Shown here: in pieces, positions 1-8,007 of the stretch
Layout: the number at the start of each line of letters is the position of its first letter
How positions within the stretch are numbered: the first letter of the stretch is position 1
Virus record (IMG/VR): IMGVR_UViG_3300046455_000317
Span: 1 to 64,000 of that record
DNA from: a virus
Reading direction: 5' to 3' (one strand)
Length of the DNA stretch: 64,000 nucleotides
The notes under the pieces: model-generated
What the model was told of the DNA's origin: nothing
What the model saw: only the letters and a program-made list of their open reading frames with translations
Databases searched by the model: none
Made by a program: the position numbers and the translations under genes

Positions 1-539
1 GCCTTGGCGCACACGTAGTCGAGGGTGAACTGCGTATTGGCCCACTCCTCGCCTGGCTCGCACTCGAACTGGACCGCGATGTCGATGAGTTCAGCCGCCT
101 TGGTCGCGTGAGGCACCATCTCGCGTCCCTTGGTATGGAGCTTGGCGACCAGCTTGAGGATCGTGTCTGGGGCGCGTTGGCCGCACACCCCCACCGCGAG
201 CGCATCCGCGCGTTCCGTCCCTTTGCCGATTGTGAGTCGGTCACGGAACCGCTTCACGCTGGCAAACCCCACGGCGTGCAGGGTCTTCGCCTGGATGCGA
301 TGGTCCTCCGCCTTGATGGTGAGTTCCTCAGCGATGCGCTTGTTGAAGGCGCAGACCAGGATGGCCTGCTCTGGGGCACGACGGCACCCTTCCAAGAGGG
401 TGGTCGTCTTCCCGGTGCCGGCTCTGGCCGTCACCACCGCGTTGGGCTCTTCTGGCTTGGGATGGGCGAACCAGTCGAAAATGTCTTTCTGTTGGGCGGA
501 CCAGATTGCGGGCTTGGCGTTCGTTGCGGTCGTCATCAT
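1..539 (-). CDS. Rep/UvrD-like superfamily 1 helicase, N-terminal part (runs off window)
   Basis: The reverse strand is open from an ATG at 539 to the window edge, so only the first about 179 residues are present. Residues near 37-46 read ARAGTGKTTT, a Walker A motif of the UvrD/Rep type, followed by a CAFNKRIAEEL segment typical of motif Ia of these helicases. A GGGAG ribosome-binding site lies 5 nt upstream of 539; an ATG directly follows at 536. The family unwinds DNA 3'-5' with ATP. It lies downstream of a sigma70-like promoter at 597-625 and is the leftmost visible gene of the leftward replication block. The C-terminal motifs that would separate helicase from RecB-like nuclease-helicase are outside the window. 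Confidence 0.8.
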   Translation of the reverse strand, partial: MMTTATNAKPAIWSAQQKDIFDWFAHPKPEEPNAVVTARAGTGKTTTLLEGCRRAPEQAILVCAFNKRIAEELTIKAEDHRIQAKTLHAVGFASVKRFRDRLTIGKGTERADALAVGVCGQRAPDTILKLVAKLHTKGREMVPHATKAAELIDIAVQFECEPGEEWANTQFTLDYVCAK

Positions 540-596
540 TCATTCTCCCATATCGCCATTATGTCCCCTCACTTGGAGGCGGACAGGCGAGTCTAT

Positions 597-625
597 AGCC
601 TAGCCGAGTTAAAAACCGAAGTCAA
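597..625 (-). promoter_or_regulatory. sigma70-like promoter, TTTTTAAC-spacer class
   Basis: Read on the reverse strand, TTGACT (620-625) and TAGGCT (597-602) are separated by 17 bp, and the spacer contains GGTTTTTAACTCGGC. The same spacer word lies inside the leftward promoters at 21124-21152 and 25887-25916. It would drive the helicase gene starting at 539. Confidence 0.6.
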
Positions 626-709
626 GAACTATATTTGGTTTAGAATGAACAACTTAGCAGCACGTCAGCGCCCCAAGCTCTTCCCAACGTACCCAACAGT
701 CATATGGGG

Positions 710-2293
710 TCAGTCTTCCTCGCCCAGAGCGTGGATCCAGGCGGATGTCGTCATATTCGCCAAATCCTCCTTGGAGCGAAGTGCCTTCACAATCGCGTGG
801 TCGATGGTCCGCTGCCCGTTGGGGCCGGTCGCCACCACGTCGAAATACGACACTGGCTCCGTCTGGCCTGGCCGATGGACGCGATCTTCGGACTGGAGCC
901 GAGTCTTGAGGCTGTAGTCGTTGGAGAGATAGATGACCGTATGGGATGCCGTCAGGTTGAGTCCCATCGAGCCTGTCGCCGGTGTCCCAAGGACTACGAC
1001 TGGCCCTTTGGGCGCTGTCCGAGGGTCCAGGAGACGGAGCGCATCCTGGCGCTCATCGCGGGACTGGCCGCCCCATATCTTCCCCAGAGACAGCCGCGTG
1101 TCCTTCGACAGTTCTCGAAACGCTCGCTCAAGCTCTGGGCGGAATCGGCACCAGACCAAGAGCTTCAGGTTGGGGTCTTCCTCCAGTCGGAGGTCTAGCC
1201 ACGAGAGGAACAGGTCCAACTTCTCCCGGCCAATCTCCTGGACTGGCTCCAACACCTTCTTGGGAGCCGGTGCCTCATCGAGGAAGGGCAAACCCAGCGG
1301 GTTGCTACCCTCGTCAACTGTCTCCTCGCCCATCGCGTCTTCCACCCCACCGAGGAAGCCAGAGCAGATCTGGGCTAGGCGCATCGCCTTCGTCATCGCT
1401 TGGGTCGCCTGGGAGACGATCCCATCGGGTGACTTCTGGAGCCATACAACCATCTCCTCGCGCATCTCCTTGTAGATGCTCCAGGTCTTGGGCGTCATCT
1501 GGGGAGACAGCGTTACGCTCTCCAGTTTCGCCGGCAGGTCCAGACAATCCTTCTTCAGACGGCGGAGGATGTAGGGTGCGAATCGCGCCTGGAGTTCTGG
1601 GATGTTCTTCCACCCGATGATCTGTACTGGGCGACCGTGGACGGAGAATCCGCCCATAATCGCATAGCGGGTCCGGAAGTGTGTCTTGTACTTACAGTCC
1701 AGGATCTTGGGGTCCATTATGTTCCCCTGGGTCATCAGATCCTCTGGGTTGTTCGCTATGGGCGTCCCATTGAGAAGGACCACCCGGCCGCACTTCTTCC
1801 GGAGCACGAAGCACGCCTTGGTCTGGAGGGCGCTGCCGCTCTTGATGGCCGAGGACTCATCCAAAACCAAGAGCGTCTTGGGTGTGGCTCTGGCAACTAA
1901 GGTTTTGAGCCGCTCTTCTGACCGGATGAAATCATAGTTGGTGATAATCCAGCGGAGTGGGACAGGCCCAAGGCCCCACGCCCAGTAGCGCGTCCTGGCG
2001 TGATATTCCTCGATGGTACACGGAACGTCGCTCCAGAGGTGCTTAGCCAACTCCCCAAGCTCCGGATCAAACCAGACCGCGCGCACCGCTGCCGGCGCCA
2101 CGACGATGACCTGGTCGATAAGCCCATCGATGAAGAGGAGCATCGCTGCGTCGATAACCTGCTTGGTCTTTCCGGCTCCCATCTCATCGAACAGCCCAAA
2201 CGCGATCATCTGGAACAGTTTGAGAACACCCTCGACTTGGTGCGCTCTGGGAGAGAGCCGGCAGCGAGTAACCCATATCGGAATGGCGCTCAA
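710..2293 (-). CDS. SNF2-family DNA helicase/translocase
   Basis: The 527-residue protein has Walker A GAGKT at 39-43, a DES-type motif II (LDESSAIK), the motif III-like VLLNGTPIANN and, near the end, SEDRVHRPGQ, the SNF2 motif VI. These mark an ATP-driven dsDNA translocase, as found in many phage replication/recombination modules. The start is a TTG that overlaps the stop of the exonuclease gene (TTGA at 2290-2293), preceded by GAGGAG about 8 nt upstream; no in-frame ATG precedes the Walker A region. It is the last gene of the run beginning with the cold-shock and nucleotide genes. The family is certain, the exact role is not. Confidence 0.88.
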   Translation of the reverse strand: MSAIPIWVTRCRLSPRAHQVEGVLKLFQMIAFGLFDEMGAGKTKQVIDAAMLLFIDGLIDQVIVVAPAAVRAVWFDPELGELAKHLWSDVPCTIEEYHARTRYWAWGLGPVPLRWIITNYDFIRSEERLKTLVARATPKTLLVLDESSAIKSGSALQTKACFVLRKKCGRVVLLNGTPIANNPEDLMTQGNIMDPKILDCKYKTHFRTRYAIMGGFSVHGRPVQIIGWKNIPELQARFAPYILRRLKKDCLDLPAKLESVTLSPQMTPKTWSIYKEMREEMVVWLQKSPDGIVSQATQAMTKAMRLAQICSGFLGGVEDAMGEETVDEGSNPLGLPFLDEAPAPKKVLEPVQEIGREKLDLFLSWLDLRLEEDPNLKLLVWCRFRPELERAFRELSKDTRLSLGKIWGGQSRDERQDALRLLDPRTAPKGPVVVLGTPATGSMGLNLTASHTVIYLSNDYSLKTRLQSEDRVHRPGQTEPVSYFDVVATGPNGQRTIDHAIVKALRSKEDLANMTTSAWIHALGEED

Positions 2294-3105
2294 AACGGTT
2301 GCTCCTCAGGCTTCTCTGGGACGCCACCCTCCTTGGGAAAGTTCCCAAGGAGTGCGGCGCTGACGATGAGTTTGAAATCCTCCGAGAAGTTGGCGCCCAT
2401 ACACCATTGGAGGTAACTGACGTCCACGAGGTGGAGTGGGGTGTCCTTCCACTTCCCAAAGGTGAAGACGGCGTGCCCTTCGGCCCACGTCAGCTTTCCC
2501 GCCTTATCCAGTCCTTGGGCGCGTCTGGGGAAGCAATAGTCACTGAGTTCCTTCACCGTCCGGGGCAGCTGTGGGTAGGCCATAAGCTGCCCGTGAAGAA
2601 CCTGGGTCGTGGCGTTCACATCGTTTGGGGCGCTATGGGCTCCCTCGAATCCGGCGTCATCAACAAACTCCTTGAATGCCGCTTGGAGGTTATGGGGTTT
2701 GAGTCGCCGGTAGACGTTGAGAGCGTCAACCATATACCCATCCCATTCCCAGGTAACATTGGCGCGTTTCATCTCCGCCCTGAGGAACCGGATATCAAAC
2801 TCCACGTTGAATCCGGCGATGTCGCAGTTCACCATCTTGGGCGCGAGGGCAACGGCGATGTCCTTGAAGATGGGAGCGCCCATCACCATCGCGTTTGTAA
2901 TGCCGTGCGAGCGTGTTGAGTTTATGGGGATGGAGATTTCCGGGTTCACCAATGTCTCCCAGGCGATTGGCGCCTTTGTCCGATAGTGGACCGTGATCGC
3001 CATCTGGACGATCCGGTCCCTGTCGGAGTTCAGGCCTGTTGTCTCCAAGTCCACGACGGCCAGCGGCCGTTCCAGCGCGAGAATCTCGCCCAGATTCACA
3101 GACAT
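2290..3105 (-). CDS. DnaQ-like DEDDh 3'-5' exonuclease
   Basis: The 271-residue protein starts MSVNLGEIL and carries DLETTGL (exo I), GFNVEFDIRFL (exo II) and HSAPNDVNAT (exo III epsilon, H-x4-D), the full DEDDh set. The C-terminal third has GKWKDTPLHLVDVSYLQW, the GK..P..YL.W motif often seen appended to phage DnaQ proteins. I chose the ATG at 3105, which overlaps the end of the cold-shock gene by 10 nt and has GGTGG upstream, because residues upstream of it in the open frame look like shadow coding. It probably provides proofreading or trims DNA ends beside the phage polymerase. Confidence 0.88.
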   Translation of the reverse strand: MSVNLGEILALERPLAVVDLETTGLNSDRDRIVQMAITVHYRTKAPIAWETLVNPEISIPINSTRSHGITNAMVMGAPIFKDIAVALAPKMVNCDIAGFNVEFDIRFLRAEMKRANVTWEWDGYMVDALNVYRRLKPHNLQAAFKEFVDDAGFEGAHSAPNDVNATTQVLHGQLMAYPQLPRTVKELSDYCFPRRAQGLDKAGKLTWAEGHAVFTFGKWKDTPLHLVDVSYLQWCMGANFSEDFKLIVSAALLGNFPKEGGVPEKPEEQPF

Positions 3106-3308
3106 TGGATTTCCACCGCCCTCTGGGAATTGCCCCCAAAGCTTGGGTCTTCTCTGGGGACGAATGTAACACCCTGTCCTTCGCGGAGGGTGTCGAACGC
3201 GATCTGGGGAACAAAATCCTTGGCATGGGCGAACCGGGACACACCATCGTCCCCACGGACGAAGGCATACCCTTTGTTGGGGAGCACACGAACTACGGTT
3301 CCAGTCAT
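3096..3308 (-). CDS. cold-shock domain protein 1
   Basis: The 70-residue protein contains KGYAFVRGDDG and RFAHAKDF, matching the RNP1 and RNP2 stretches of CspA-type OB folds that bind single-stranded nucleic acid. The ATG at 3308 is preferred over one 27 nt upstream because GGGAGG lies 6 nt before it. It overlaps the exonuclease start. It is one of three CspA-like proteins in this window (also 3336 and 17419), all in leftward operons, which suggests a role as RNA chaperones or antiterminators of phage messages; this last point is inference. Confidence 0.85.
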   Translation of the reverse strand: MTGTVVRVLPNKGYAFVRGDDGVSRFAHAKDFVPQIAFDTLREGQGVTFVPREDPSFGGNSQRAVEIQCL

Positions 3309-3335
3309 CCAATTCCTCCCAAGGTCTTCATTCAT

Positions 3336-3536
3336 TCATTTACGCTCAACTTCTTCGGCGCGTGGTCCTTTGGCTGGGGTGGTTGGCGTGAACTCCACGG
3401 TGTCCCCAACGTGGACCTCGTTGAAGTCTTGGTTGTCTTTGAAGGCGGAGCGATGGAAGAAATACTCTGTCCCATCGGCTCCCAGAAGGAACCCAAACCC
3501 TTTGTCGCCCATCACTCGGAGGATTTTGCCGGTCAT
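3336..3536 (-). CDS. cold-shock domain protein 2
   Basis: The 66-residue protein shows GDKGFGFLLG (RNP1) and EYFFHRSAF (RNP2), a textbook cold-shock domain. It begins at an ATG overlapping the stop of the DUF3310 gene (ATGA), so translation is coupled. It lies immediately upstream of the first cold-shock gene but differs much from it, so this is not a recent tandem duplication. Confidence 0.88.
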   Translation of the reverse strand: MTGKILRVMGDKGFGFLLGADGTEYFFHRSAFKDNQDFNEVHVGDTVEFTPTTPAKGPRAEEVERK

Positions 3537-3775
3537 TTGTTATTGGTCTCCTTCATCCGTTCCCTGAGACGGTGTTGGATCTCCGCGTTGAGATACCATG
3601 CCGCCTTCTGTAAGTCTTCGATGTCGTCCACGCCTGGCTTCCGCCCAGCGCGGCAGATATACTTCGTGGCGTTCCCCAAGTGGTAGTTCAGCTTCCAGGC
3701 GCGGACCACCTTCTGGTGCTCGTATGGATCCTCGCCACCGCCGTAATGGGCGGGATGGTTCACCGTCTCGCTCAT
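3533..3775 (-). CDS. DUF3310 (SaV-like) nucleotide-metabolism-associated protein
   Basis: The 80-residue protein has NHPAHYGGG near the start, then YHLGNATKYICRAGRK and DLQKAAWYL, the signature of the DUF3310 phage family. These small proteins lie in nucleotide kinase or synthase neighbourhoods of many phages; the biochemical role is not established. The ATG at 3775 overlaps the stop of the thymidylate-synthase-like gene (ATGA), and the context fits a role in nucleotide supply. Confidence 0.85.
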   Translation of the reverse strand: MSETVNHPAHYGGGEDPYEHQKVVRAWKLNYHLGNATKYICRAGRKPGVDDIEDLQKAAWYLNAEIQHRLRERMKETNNK

Positions 3776-4758
3776 CGCATCCTCCGGGCAAACCACTCTT
3801 GGCCCGCAATGACCCAGTCATTCTTCTTGTCGAGGGTACACGCCAGTTTGTAGGCGTCATCCCGTTTGTCGGCCTTCCAGAGACTATGGGCGCGCAGAAG
3901 CCCATAGGCCACGTTGAAGAACGGCTCACTGTCGTCCCATTCCATTATGGGCTCGAAGTGGTGGTCCGCTGCGAACAGGAGACTCTCGATGCGGTGGTCG
4001 GCATTCTCGACATCCCCATGGAACATCTGGGCTGGGGTGACTTCCTTCTCGTATGGGTTCGCCCCAACAAACCGCTGATCCCGGTAGCGTTCGACGGTGT
4101 TGAGGTATCCGTGCCAGTTGACGCTAATCTGGGTATAGGTTCCAACCTTGCACCCAATCCAAAGCGCCATGTATTCGAGGAGCATCGAGAAGTGGACGGC
4201 GTTCGCCCCATACACTCCCCAGACGATGTCGTTGGACCGACAGAAGACCACGAGGTTGAGTTCACCCGCCAGTCCGCGCTGGAATGTCGCGACGACGTTA
4301 CACGGCACGTCCTTCCCCGTGTGCCCCAAGTCGGCCGTGGCGTCCCACATCTGGAGGACGCATCGCCGGTCATCTGGGTTGTTTGTGAGACCCTCGACAA
4401 TCCCAGTCAGCTGGTCGCCGCCTGGGAAGTAGTGGCGCCATCGTCGCCCATACGCCCCATGGAAGATGATTCCATCGTCGGAGAAGTTCGCCATGTTCTT
4501 CGCGTATTTGACGACACCGGCGACATCGGCTCTCCCAGCGAGCATCCAGAGGGACTCATACAGATGGAAGTATGGGTTGGCGTCCCTCTGGGGCCAGAAG
4601 ATCACCCGCTCGGACGGGTGGGAATACACGGTCGTCACCGGCCCAGGCGCAACGAGCACCGGCCCATTCCGACTGTCTCTTGGGATGCCCTCTTCCCAGA
4701 GGTATTCGAGTGCCTTGGGGAAGGCATCGTGGACGTTCCGGGCGTGGATGGTTTTCAC
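3772..4758 (-). CDS. thymidylate synthase / dUMP (dCMP) hydroxymethylase-like enzyme
   Basis: The 328-residue protein follows the thymidylate synthase fold: GAYGRRWR at 101-108, DDRRCVLQMWD at 129-139, the catalytic cysteine in KDVPCNVV (C153), and FCRSNDIVWGVYGANAV at 172-188, where Asn186 should contact the pyrimidine. The last stretch departs from the LPFNIASY consensus of cellular ThyA, as in pyrimidine hydroxymethylases of phages with modified DNA. With the kinase and transferase genes downstream, I infer that it makes 5-hydroxymethyl-dUMP, but classical dTMP synthesis cannot be excluded from sequence alone. It is translationally coupled to both neighbours. Confidence 0.82.
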   Translation of the reverse strand: MKTIHARNVHDAFPKALEYLWEEGIPRDSRNGPVLVAPGPVTTVYSHPSERVIFWPQRDANPYFHLYESLWMLAGRADVAGVVKYAKNMANFSDDGIIFHGAYGRRWRHYFPGGDQLTGIVEGLTNNPDDRRCVLQMWDATADLGHTGKDVPCNVVATFQRGLAGELNLVVFCRSNDIVWGVYGANAVHFSMLLEYMALWIGCKVGTYTQISVNWHGYLNTVERYRDQRFVGANPYEKEVTPAQMFHGDVENADHRIESLLFAADHHFEPIMEWDDSEPFFNVAYGLLRAHSLWKADKRDDAYKLACTLDKKNDWVIAGQEWFARRMR

Positions 4759-5270
4759 TTCAGTCCCACTTCGGTTTTCAGCCGGTTGATTTCCTCCACC
4801 AACGCTTGGATCTTGGCTTTTGCGGTTTCCACCCGGTCGATAAGAGTGCCTGCCTGGGGAGTTTCAGCGTTGGTTTCGGCTTTGGGCGTTTTCTTTCTCT
4901 GGGCTTTGGTAACTGGCCGAGGAATCCATCCATTATCCCAAGCCCGTTCTCTCATATCCTTCCCCCAAATCGTGGCCTTTCCACGGATAGGGTCTTTCCC
5001 ATAGGTCACGGCGTTCAGCGCGCGGTGTCGATACACCCCAACAGAGGCTCTGGCTTCCTCGACATCGATCCACCACGTCTCGTTGCCTCCTGGGATCTGC
5101 GTAACTGTCCCTGGGCGACAATAGCTATGGAGCGTCTTGGTTGCCGTTGTCCTGGTCGTGGACCCCAAGAGAGGCAGTAACAGGTTGACCCGGATCTTCC
5201 CATCTACGATGGCGAGAGAATCGAACGGGTCTGGAACTTCGAACAAGAGTGGCGCAGTTGCTTCGCTCAT
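4755..5270 (-). CDS. unknown protein with C-terminal coiled coil
   Basis: I do not recognise this 171-residue protein. It starts MSEATAPLLFEV (ATG with GGAG upstream) and overlaps the synthase start (ATGA). The middle (RPGTVTQIPGGNETWWIDVEEARASVG) resembles a small DNA-binding module with a wing-like strand, and the last about 40 residues (VETAKAKIQALVEEINRLKTEVG) form a heptad coiled coil. A Lys-rich linker joins them. DNA-binding is possible but not shown. Confidence 0.65.
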   Translation of the reverse strand: MSEATAPLLFEVPDPFDSLAIVDGKIRVNLLLPLLGSTTRTTATKTLHSYCRPGTVTQIPGGNETWWIDVEEARASVGVYRHRALNAVTYGKDPIRGKATIWGKDMRERAWDNGWIPRPVTKAQRKKTPKAETNAETPQAGTLIDRVETAKAKIQALVEEINRLKTEVGLK

Positions 5271-5401
5271 ACATTCTCCTTCTTGGATTTGGCTTCCTTG
5301 GCTTCCAGCTTCCCCAGGCACTTGAGGCAGATCCGGTCATCCTTCTTGTTGGGGATGAAGTGGAACTTGGCCTTACAGCACTTACAAACGGCGATAATCA
5401 T
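5267..5401 (-). CDS. 44-residue zinc-ribbon protein
   Basis: The reverse strand encodes MIIAVCKCCKAKFHFIPN, then a second CLKC knuckle and a Lys/Glu-rich tail. The two CxxC pairs (CKCC and CLKC) would bind one zinc. Its TGA overlaps the ATG at 5270, and it begins after a GTGAATGTATG start region like many neighbouring genes. Its size and coupling support a real gene of unknown function. Confidence 0.65.
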   Translation of the reverse strand: MIIAVCKCCKAKFHFIPNKKDDRICLKCLGKLEAKEAKSKKENV

Positions 5402-5411
5402 ACATTCACTT

Positions 5412-5651
5412 TCATTCTTTCACTTCTTCCACGTTTTGCCAAAGAATGTCGAGACATTCCCCAGAGGGCAACAAGAACGGAAAGAATCTATCTGGTTGTG
5501 AACGACCCCAAAACCCTCGAAAACCCTCTGGGCCTTCAATCCCTATTGTTCCCACGACATACTCAGAACGGTATCTGGTTAGATCGACAGTTAGTCGATA
5601 CTTTGTTTTGAGCCGTCGTTGTTCCATTTCTTCCCACATTCCTTCACTCAT
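5412..5651 (-). CDS. unknown 79-residue protein
   Basis: The protein starts MSEGMWEEMEQRRLKTK, after GAGAGGGTGAATGT, and ends WQNVEEVKE. A beta-rich centre (KYRLTVDLTRYRSEYVVGTIGIEG) follows a charged amphipathic helix. No family is recognised. It lies directly downstream of the helical aGPT-Pplase-like gene with a 4-nt gap, so it is co-transcribed with the modification genes. Confidence 0.6.
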   Translation of the reverse strand: MSEGMWEEMEQRRLKTKYRLTVDLTRYRSEYVVGTIGIEGPEGFRGFWGRSQPDRFFPFLLPSGECLDILWQNVEEVKE

Positions 5652-5655
5652 ACAT

Positions 5656-6621
5656 TCACCCTCTCCCGTTGAACTTCGCCCTGGGCTCACCTTCCCCAAA
5701 GAGCACCCGGCAGTATTTGTCGAACTCACAGAGCGAGTGCTCGATGTCGCGCATCTCCAAGGCGGGTAACGCTTGGCCTTTGAAGATGTCTGGCTCTGGG
5801 CTTCCAGCCCACCCAAGCGTTTGCCCGTGGGTGAGGAGTTCTCGCATCGACGCGATGGCGGTCTTGTTCGTATGGGGCAGTCCCAGACGCTGCAATCCGC
5901 GCAACGCCCCAGGCCCAGGGTTCGCCCAGGTATAGATGTCGGTGGCGTCTTCGAGCAGTTGGGTATGCCGCATATCGGTTACCATCTCGTAGGCCATAAA
6001 GCCGCCCACGCAATGGACTGTCGTCAGGACGTTGAATGTCGCGGCCAGACTACGGTGGACCCTCGCGGTATGGGCGATCTTGTCCCTGAGCCCCCAGAGG
6101 TCCGTGCAGACTTGGACGATGGCTTCGATCTTCGATATCCCAGGCGGTGAGTAGACGATATGGGCGCCAGTGAAAACCTGCTTCTTCTCGTACAGCCGCT
6201 GTTCGAGGATGCGTTGGATAACGAGTGGGGTCCAATCGATCTGCCACCCAAGGAACGCGCCGGTGCCACACCAGTTAAACATTCGATACCAACCGATGTT
6301 GAACGCGAGGAGTTCCAGATTGCGCTTCCCATATGGGCAGTCGCAAGGAATGAACTCCAGGCCTTGCCCGCCGATGGCGCCTTGGGAAGCGCACGAATCG
6401 GTATGGGTGGCAGCGTCCTTGTGCGGCTCCAAGAAGTTCTCACGGAGCCATACCGTCCCACGGTCATTCTCGCGGAACGGGTTGGTGAACTTATAGTCCA
6501 GGAGGATGGGGTCAGTCGTCCACGGCTTGGGCTGTCCCGCCTGCCGGCGGAGATAGATGGCGTGGCGCTCCGCGATCCAATACCAGAATCGGTCCTCAGT
6601 GGATTGGGTCAGATCCGCCAC
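5656..6621 (-). CDS. helical aGPT-Pplase / 5-hmdU DNA kinase helical-domain-like protein
   Basis: The 321-residue protein opens with FWYWIAERHAIYLRRQ, PWTTDPIL and YKFTNPFRENDRGTVWL, the pattern of the helical domain found in 5-hydroxymethyluracil DNA kinases and in predicted alpha-glutamyl/putrescinyl-thymine pyrophosphorylases of phages with hypermodified thymine. It resembles a HhH DNA glycosylase scaffold that flips a base. The P-loop kinase usually linked to this domain is encoded separately here (8000-8560). From this I infer that the two act together on 5-hmdU in phage DNA. Family assignment rests on remembered motifs, not on a search. Confidence 0.78.
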   Translation of the reverse strand: MADLTQSTEDRFWYWIAERHAIYLRRQAGQPKPWTTDPILLDYKFTNPFRENDRGTVWLRENFLEPHKDAATHTDSCASQGAIGGQGLEFIPCDCPYGKRNLELLAFNIGWYRMFNWCGTGAFLGWQIDWTPLVIQRILEQRLYEKKQVFTGAHIVYSPPGISKIEAIVQVCTDLWGLRDKIAHTARVHRSLAATFNVLTTVHCVGGFMAYEMVTDMRHTQLLEDATDIYTWANPGPGALRGLQRLGLPHTNKTAIASMRELLTHGQTLGWAGSPEPDIFKGQALPALEMRDIEHSLCEFDKYCRVLFGEGEPRAKFNGRG

Positions 6622-6787
6622 GGAATGCCTCCTCCCATCTTTTCATTTCCGCTTCTACGCGCTCAATTTTGTCTTCCAACTCCAACAGACGGTTGATGAC
6701 GACCTTCACCAACTCCAAGACAGAACGATCATTTTCAACCGATCTTTGGGCCACTTCCTCCAACGCTTTCACGATATCGTCAAACAT
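6596..6787 (-). CDS. short coiled-coil protein
   Basis: The 63-residue protein MFDDIVKALEEVAQ... has continuous heptads (VLELVKVVINRLLELEDKIERVEAEMKRWEE), predicting a single long coiled coil. The start at 6787 overlaps the methyltransferase stop, and the end overlaps the start of the aGPT-Pplase-like gene. It may be an oligomerisation partner of a neighbour; that is speculation. Confidence 0.65.
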   Translation of the reverse strand: MFDDIVKALEEVAQRSVENDRSVLELVKVVINRLLELEDKIERVEAEMKRWEEAFRGGSDPIH

Positions 6788-7349
6788 TCGTTCCCTCCAT
6801 CTCATCCCCAAGGCACGTCCATCCGATACGCTGGCGCCGCGCAAACAACTCGCAGTATGGGCCGTCCACGAGGTGCTCGACAATGTCGTAGAATACGCTG
6901 GGCTTCTCCGAATGCCGCCCCACGCGAGCAGCGAACACCGACCCATCGATGATCTCTACCCCATCGGTCGTGGTAAACGTGGACCGAATCGAATTGGACT
7001 TCACCAACGGCGTCCCACGTGTCGCGATGAGACATACCTCGTGTTCCATCCGGACCTGTCGCCCCATCCCGAAGTGGCGGTTGCCGTTTACCGTCTTCTT
7101 CAACCATACCATCTCCGCCTTGGGAACGAAACCCCAAGCCCGGATGACAGCTAGTGCTTCCTCCTGCATCGACGCCACGCGCCAGAGGAACAGGTGGGCC
7201 TCATAGGCCAACTCTGGGAGTGGGAACGAACAGATGTCTCCCACACTCATCGTTCGATAATTCTTGACGGCTCCTCGTGTTGGGCCTGGGAGCTTGTCCC
7301 CAAAGGACCACCCTGGGTCCGCCACGAGGACACGAAAGCGTTCGCCCAT
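6780..7349 (-). CDS. MT-A70-family adenine methyltransferase
   Basis: The 189-residue protein has VADPGWSF at 9-16, the place of the DPPW catalytic motif of MT-A70 enzymes, and ends with SEKPSVFYDIVEHLV, ELFARRQRIGWTCLGDE, the conserved SAM-binding C-terminal block of this family. Members methylate the N6 of adenine in DNA or RNA. The second proline of DPPW is glycine here, a variant that may be tolerated. The ATG overlaps the stop of the preceding gene. It probably protects phage DNA against restriction. Confidence 0.85.
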   Translation of the reverse strand: MGERFRVLVADPGWSFGDKLPGPTRGAVKNYRTMSVGDICSFPLPELAYEAHLFLWRVASMQEEALAVIRAWGFVPKAEMVWLKKTVNGNRHFGMGRQVRMEHEVCLIATRGTPLVKSNSIRSTFTTTDGVEIIDGSVFAARVGRHSEKPSVFYDIVEHLVDGPYCELFARRQRIGWTCLGDEMEGTNV

Positions 7350-7768
7350 TAGTTTGGCCTCACAAACTCTTTCGAGCCTTGGCGAAGCTCTCTGAATTCG
7401 AGGAGCCCATGGCTGGCCTGGTCGTCGGTCAAGCCCAGCTTCTCGGTGAGAAACCGATAGACGATTGTGTCTGAGACGGCGGCTTCAATCGCCTGCCCCA
7501 ACATCTGATGGATCTCACGAGCCTTGTCTAAGTCCCACTGGGACATCTCACTATTCAGTGAGAACTCAATCATCCCACGCTTCGTGCGCCCAGAGATAAT
7601 CGTGGAGAACGCGATGTTGTCTGAACGCAGTTCGTCGTGCCGAGCGTGCTTGAGGCGGAGATGCCCCATCAGCGCCTTGGCGATGTAGGACCGAATTAGA
7701 TCCTCATCTTGCTTCCCAAGGGATTGTTTGACGTTCCACTCACAGAGCGGGCATTTGGCTTCGATCAT
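7349..7768 (-). CDS. unknown protein with N-terminal zinc-finger-like motif
   Basis: The 139-residue protein begins MIEAKCPLCEWNV and continues to HLRLKHARH, giving a C-x2-C ... H-x4-H pattern like a C2H2 finger with a long loop. The remainder is helical and acidic, with no recognised family. It is coupled to the MT-A70 gene (stop and start share 7349) and to the gene at 7765. Confidence 0.65.
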   Translation of the reverse strand: MIEAKCPLCEWNVKQSLGKQDEDLIRSYIAKALMGHLRLKHARHDELRSDNIAFSTIISGRTKRGMIEFSLNSEMSQWDLDKAREIHQMLGQAIEAAVSDTIVYRFLTEKLGLTDDQASHGLLEFRELRQGSKEFVRPN

Positions 7769-8007
7769 TTCTTCCGCTCCAACTCCTCGGTGACGATCCC
7801 ATCATACCGGGTGAAGTAATCCTGGAATGACCGCTCCAATGTCTTCCGATTGATGGGGTCAGCGGTCTGGTAAAGTTTGGCGAGTTGCTTCACGAAGCTG
7901 CCGCCATACTTCCCCATCGCTTCGAGGATGTCCCATATGGGGTGTTGGAACGGCGTGTTATCGTCTTCAAACCCACGGTTCTCTGCGGCGTAGTCGAGTT
8001 CACCCAC
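7765..8007 (-). CDS. unknown 80-residue helical protein
   Basis: I start it at the GTG at 8007, which overlaps the kinase stop and has GGGGGTGG upstream; the frame stays open further but overlaps the kinase by 70 nt there. The protein (VGELDYAAENRGFEDDN...) is acidic and helical and ends ELERKK. No domain is recognised. Its position between the kinase and the zinc-finger-like gene puts it in the modification block. Confidence 0.6.
   Translation of the reverse strand: MGELDYAAENRGFEDDNTPFQHPIWDILEAMGKYGGSFVKQLAKLYQTADPINRKTLERSFQDYFTRYDGIVTEELERKK

Noticed and set aside
3598-5004. A 468-codon plus-strand open frame opposite the thymidylate-synthase-like gene
   Set aside because: It mirrors the codon bias of the genes on the other strand, has no domain and covers several coupled real genes.
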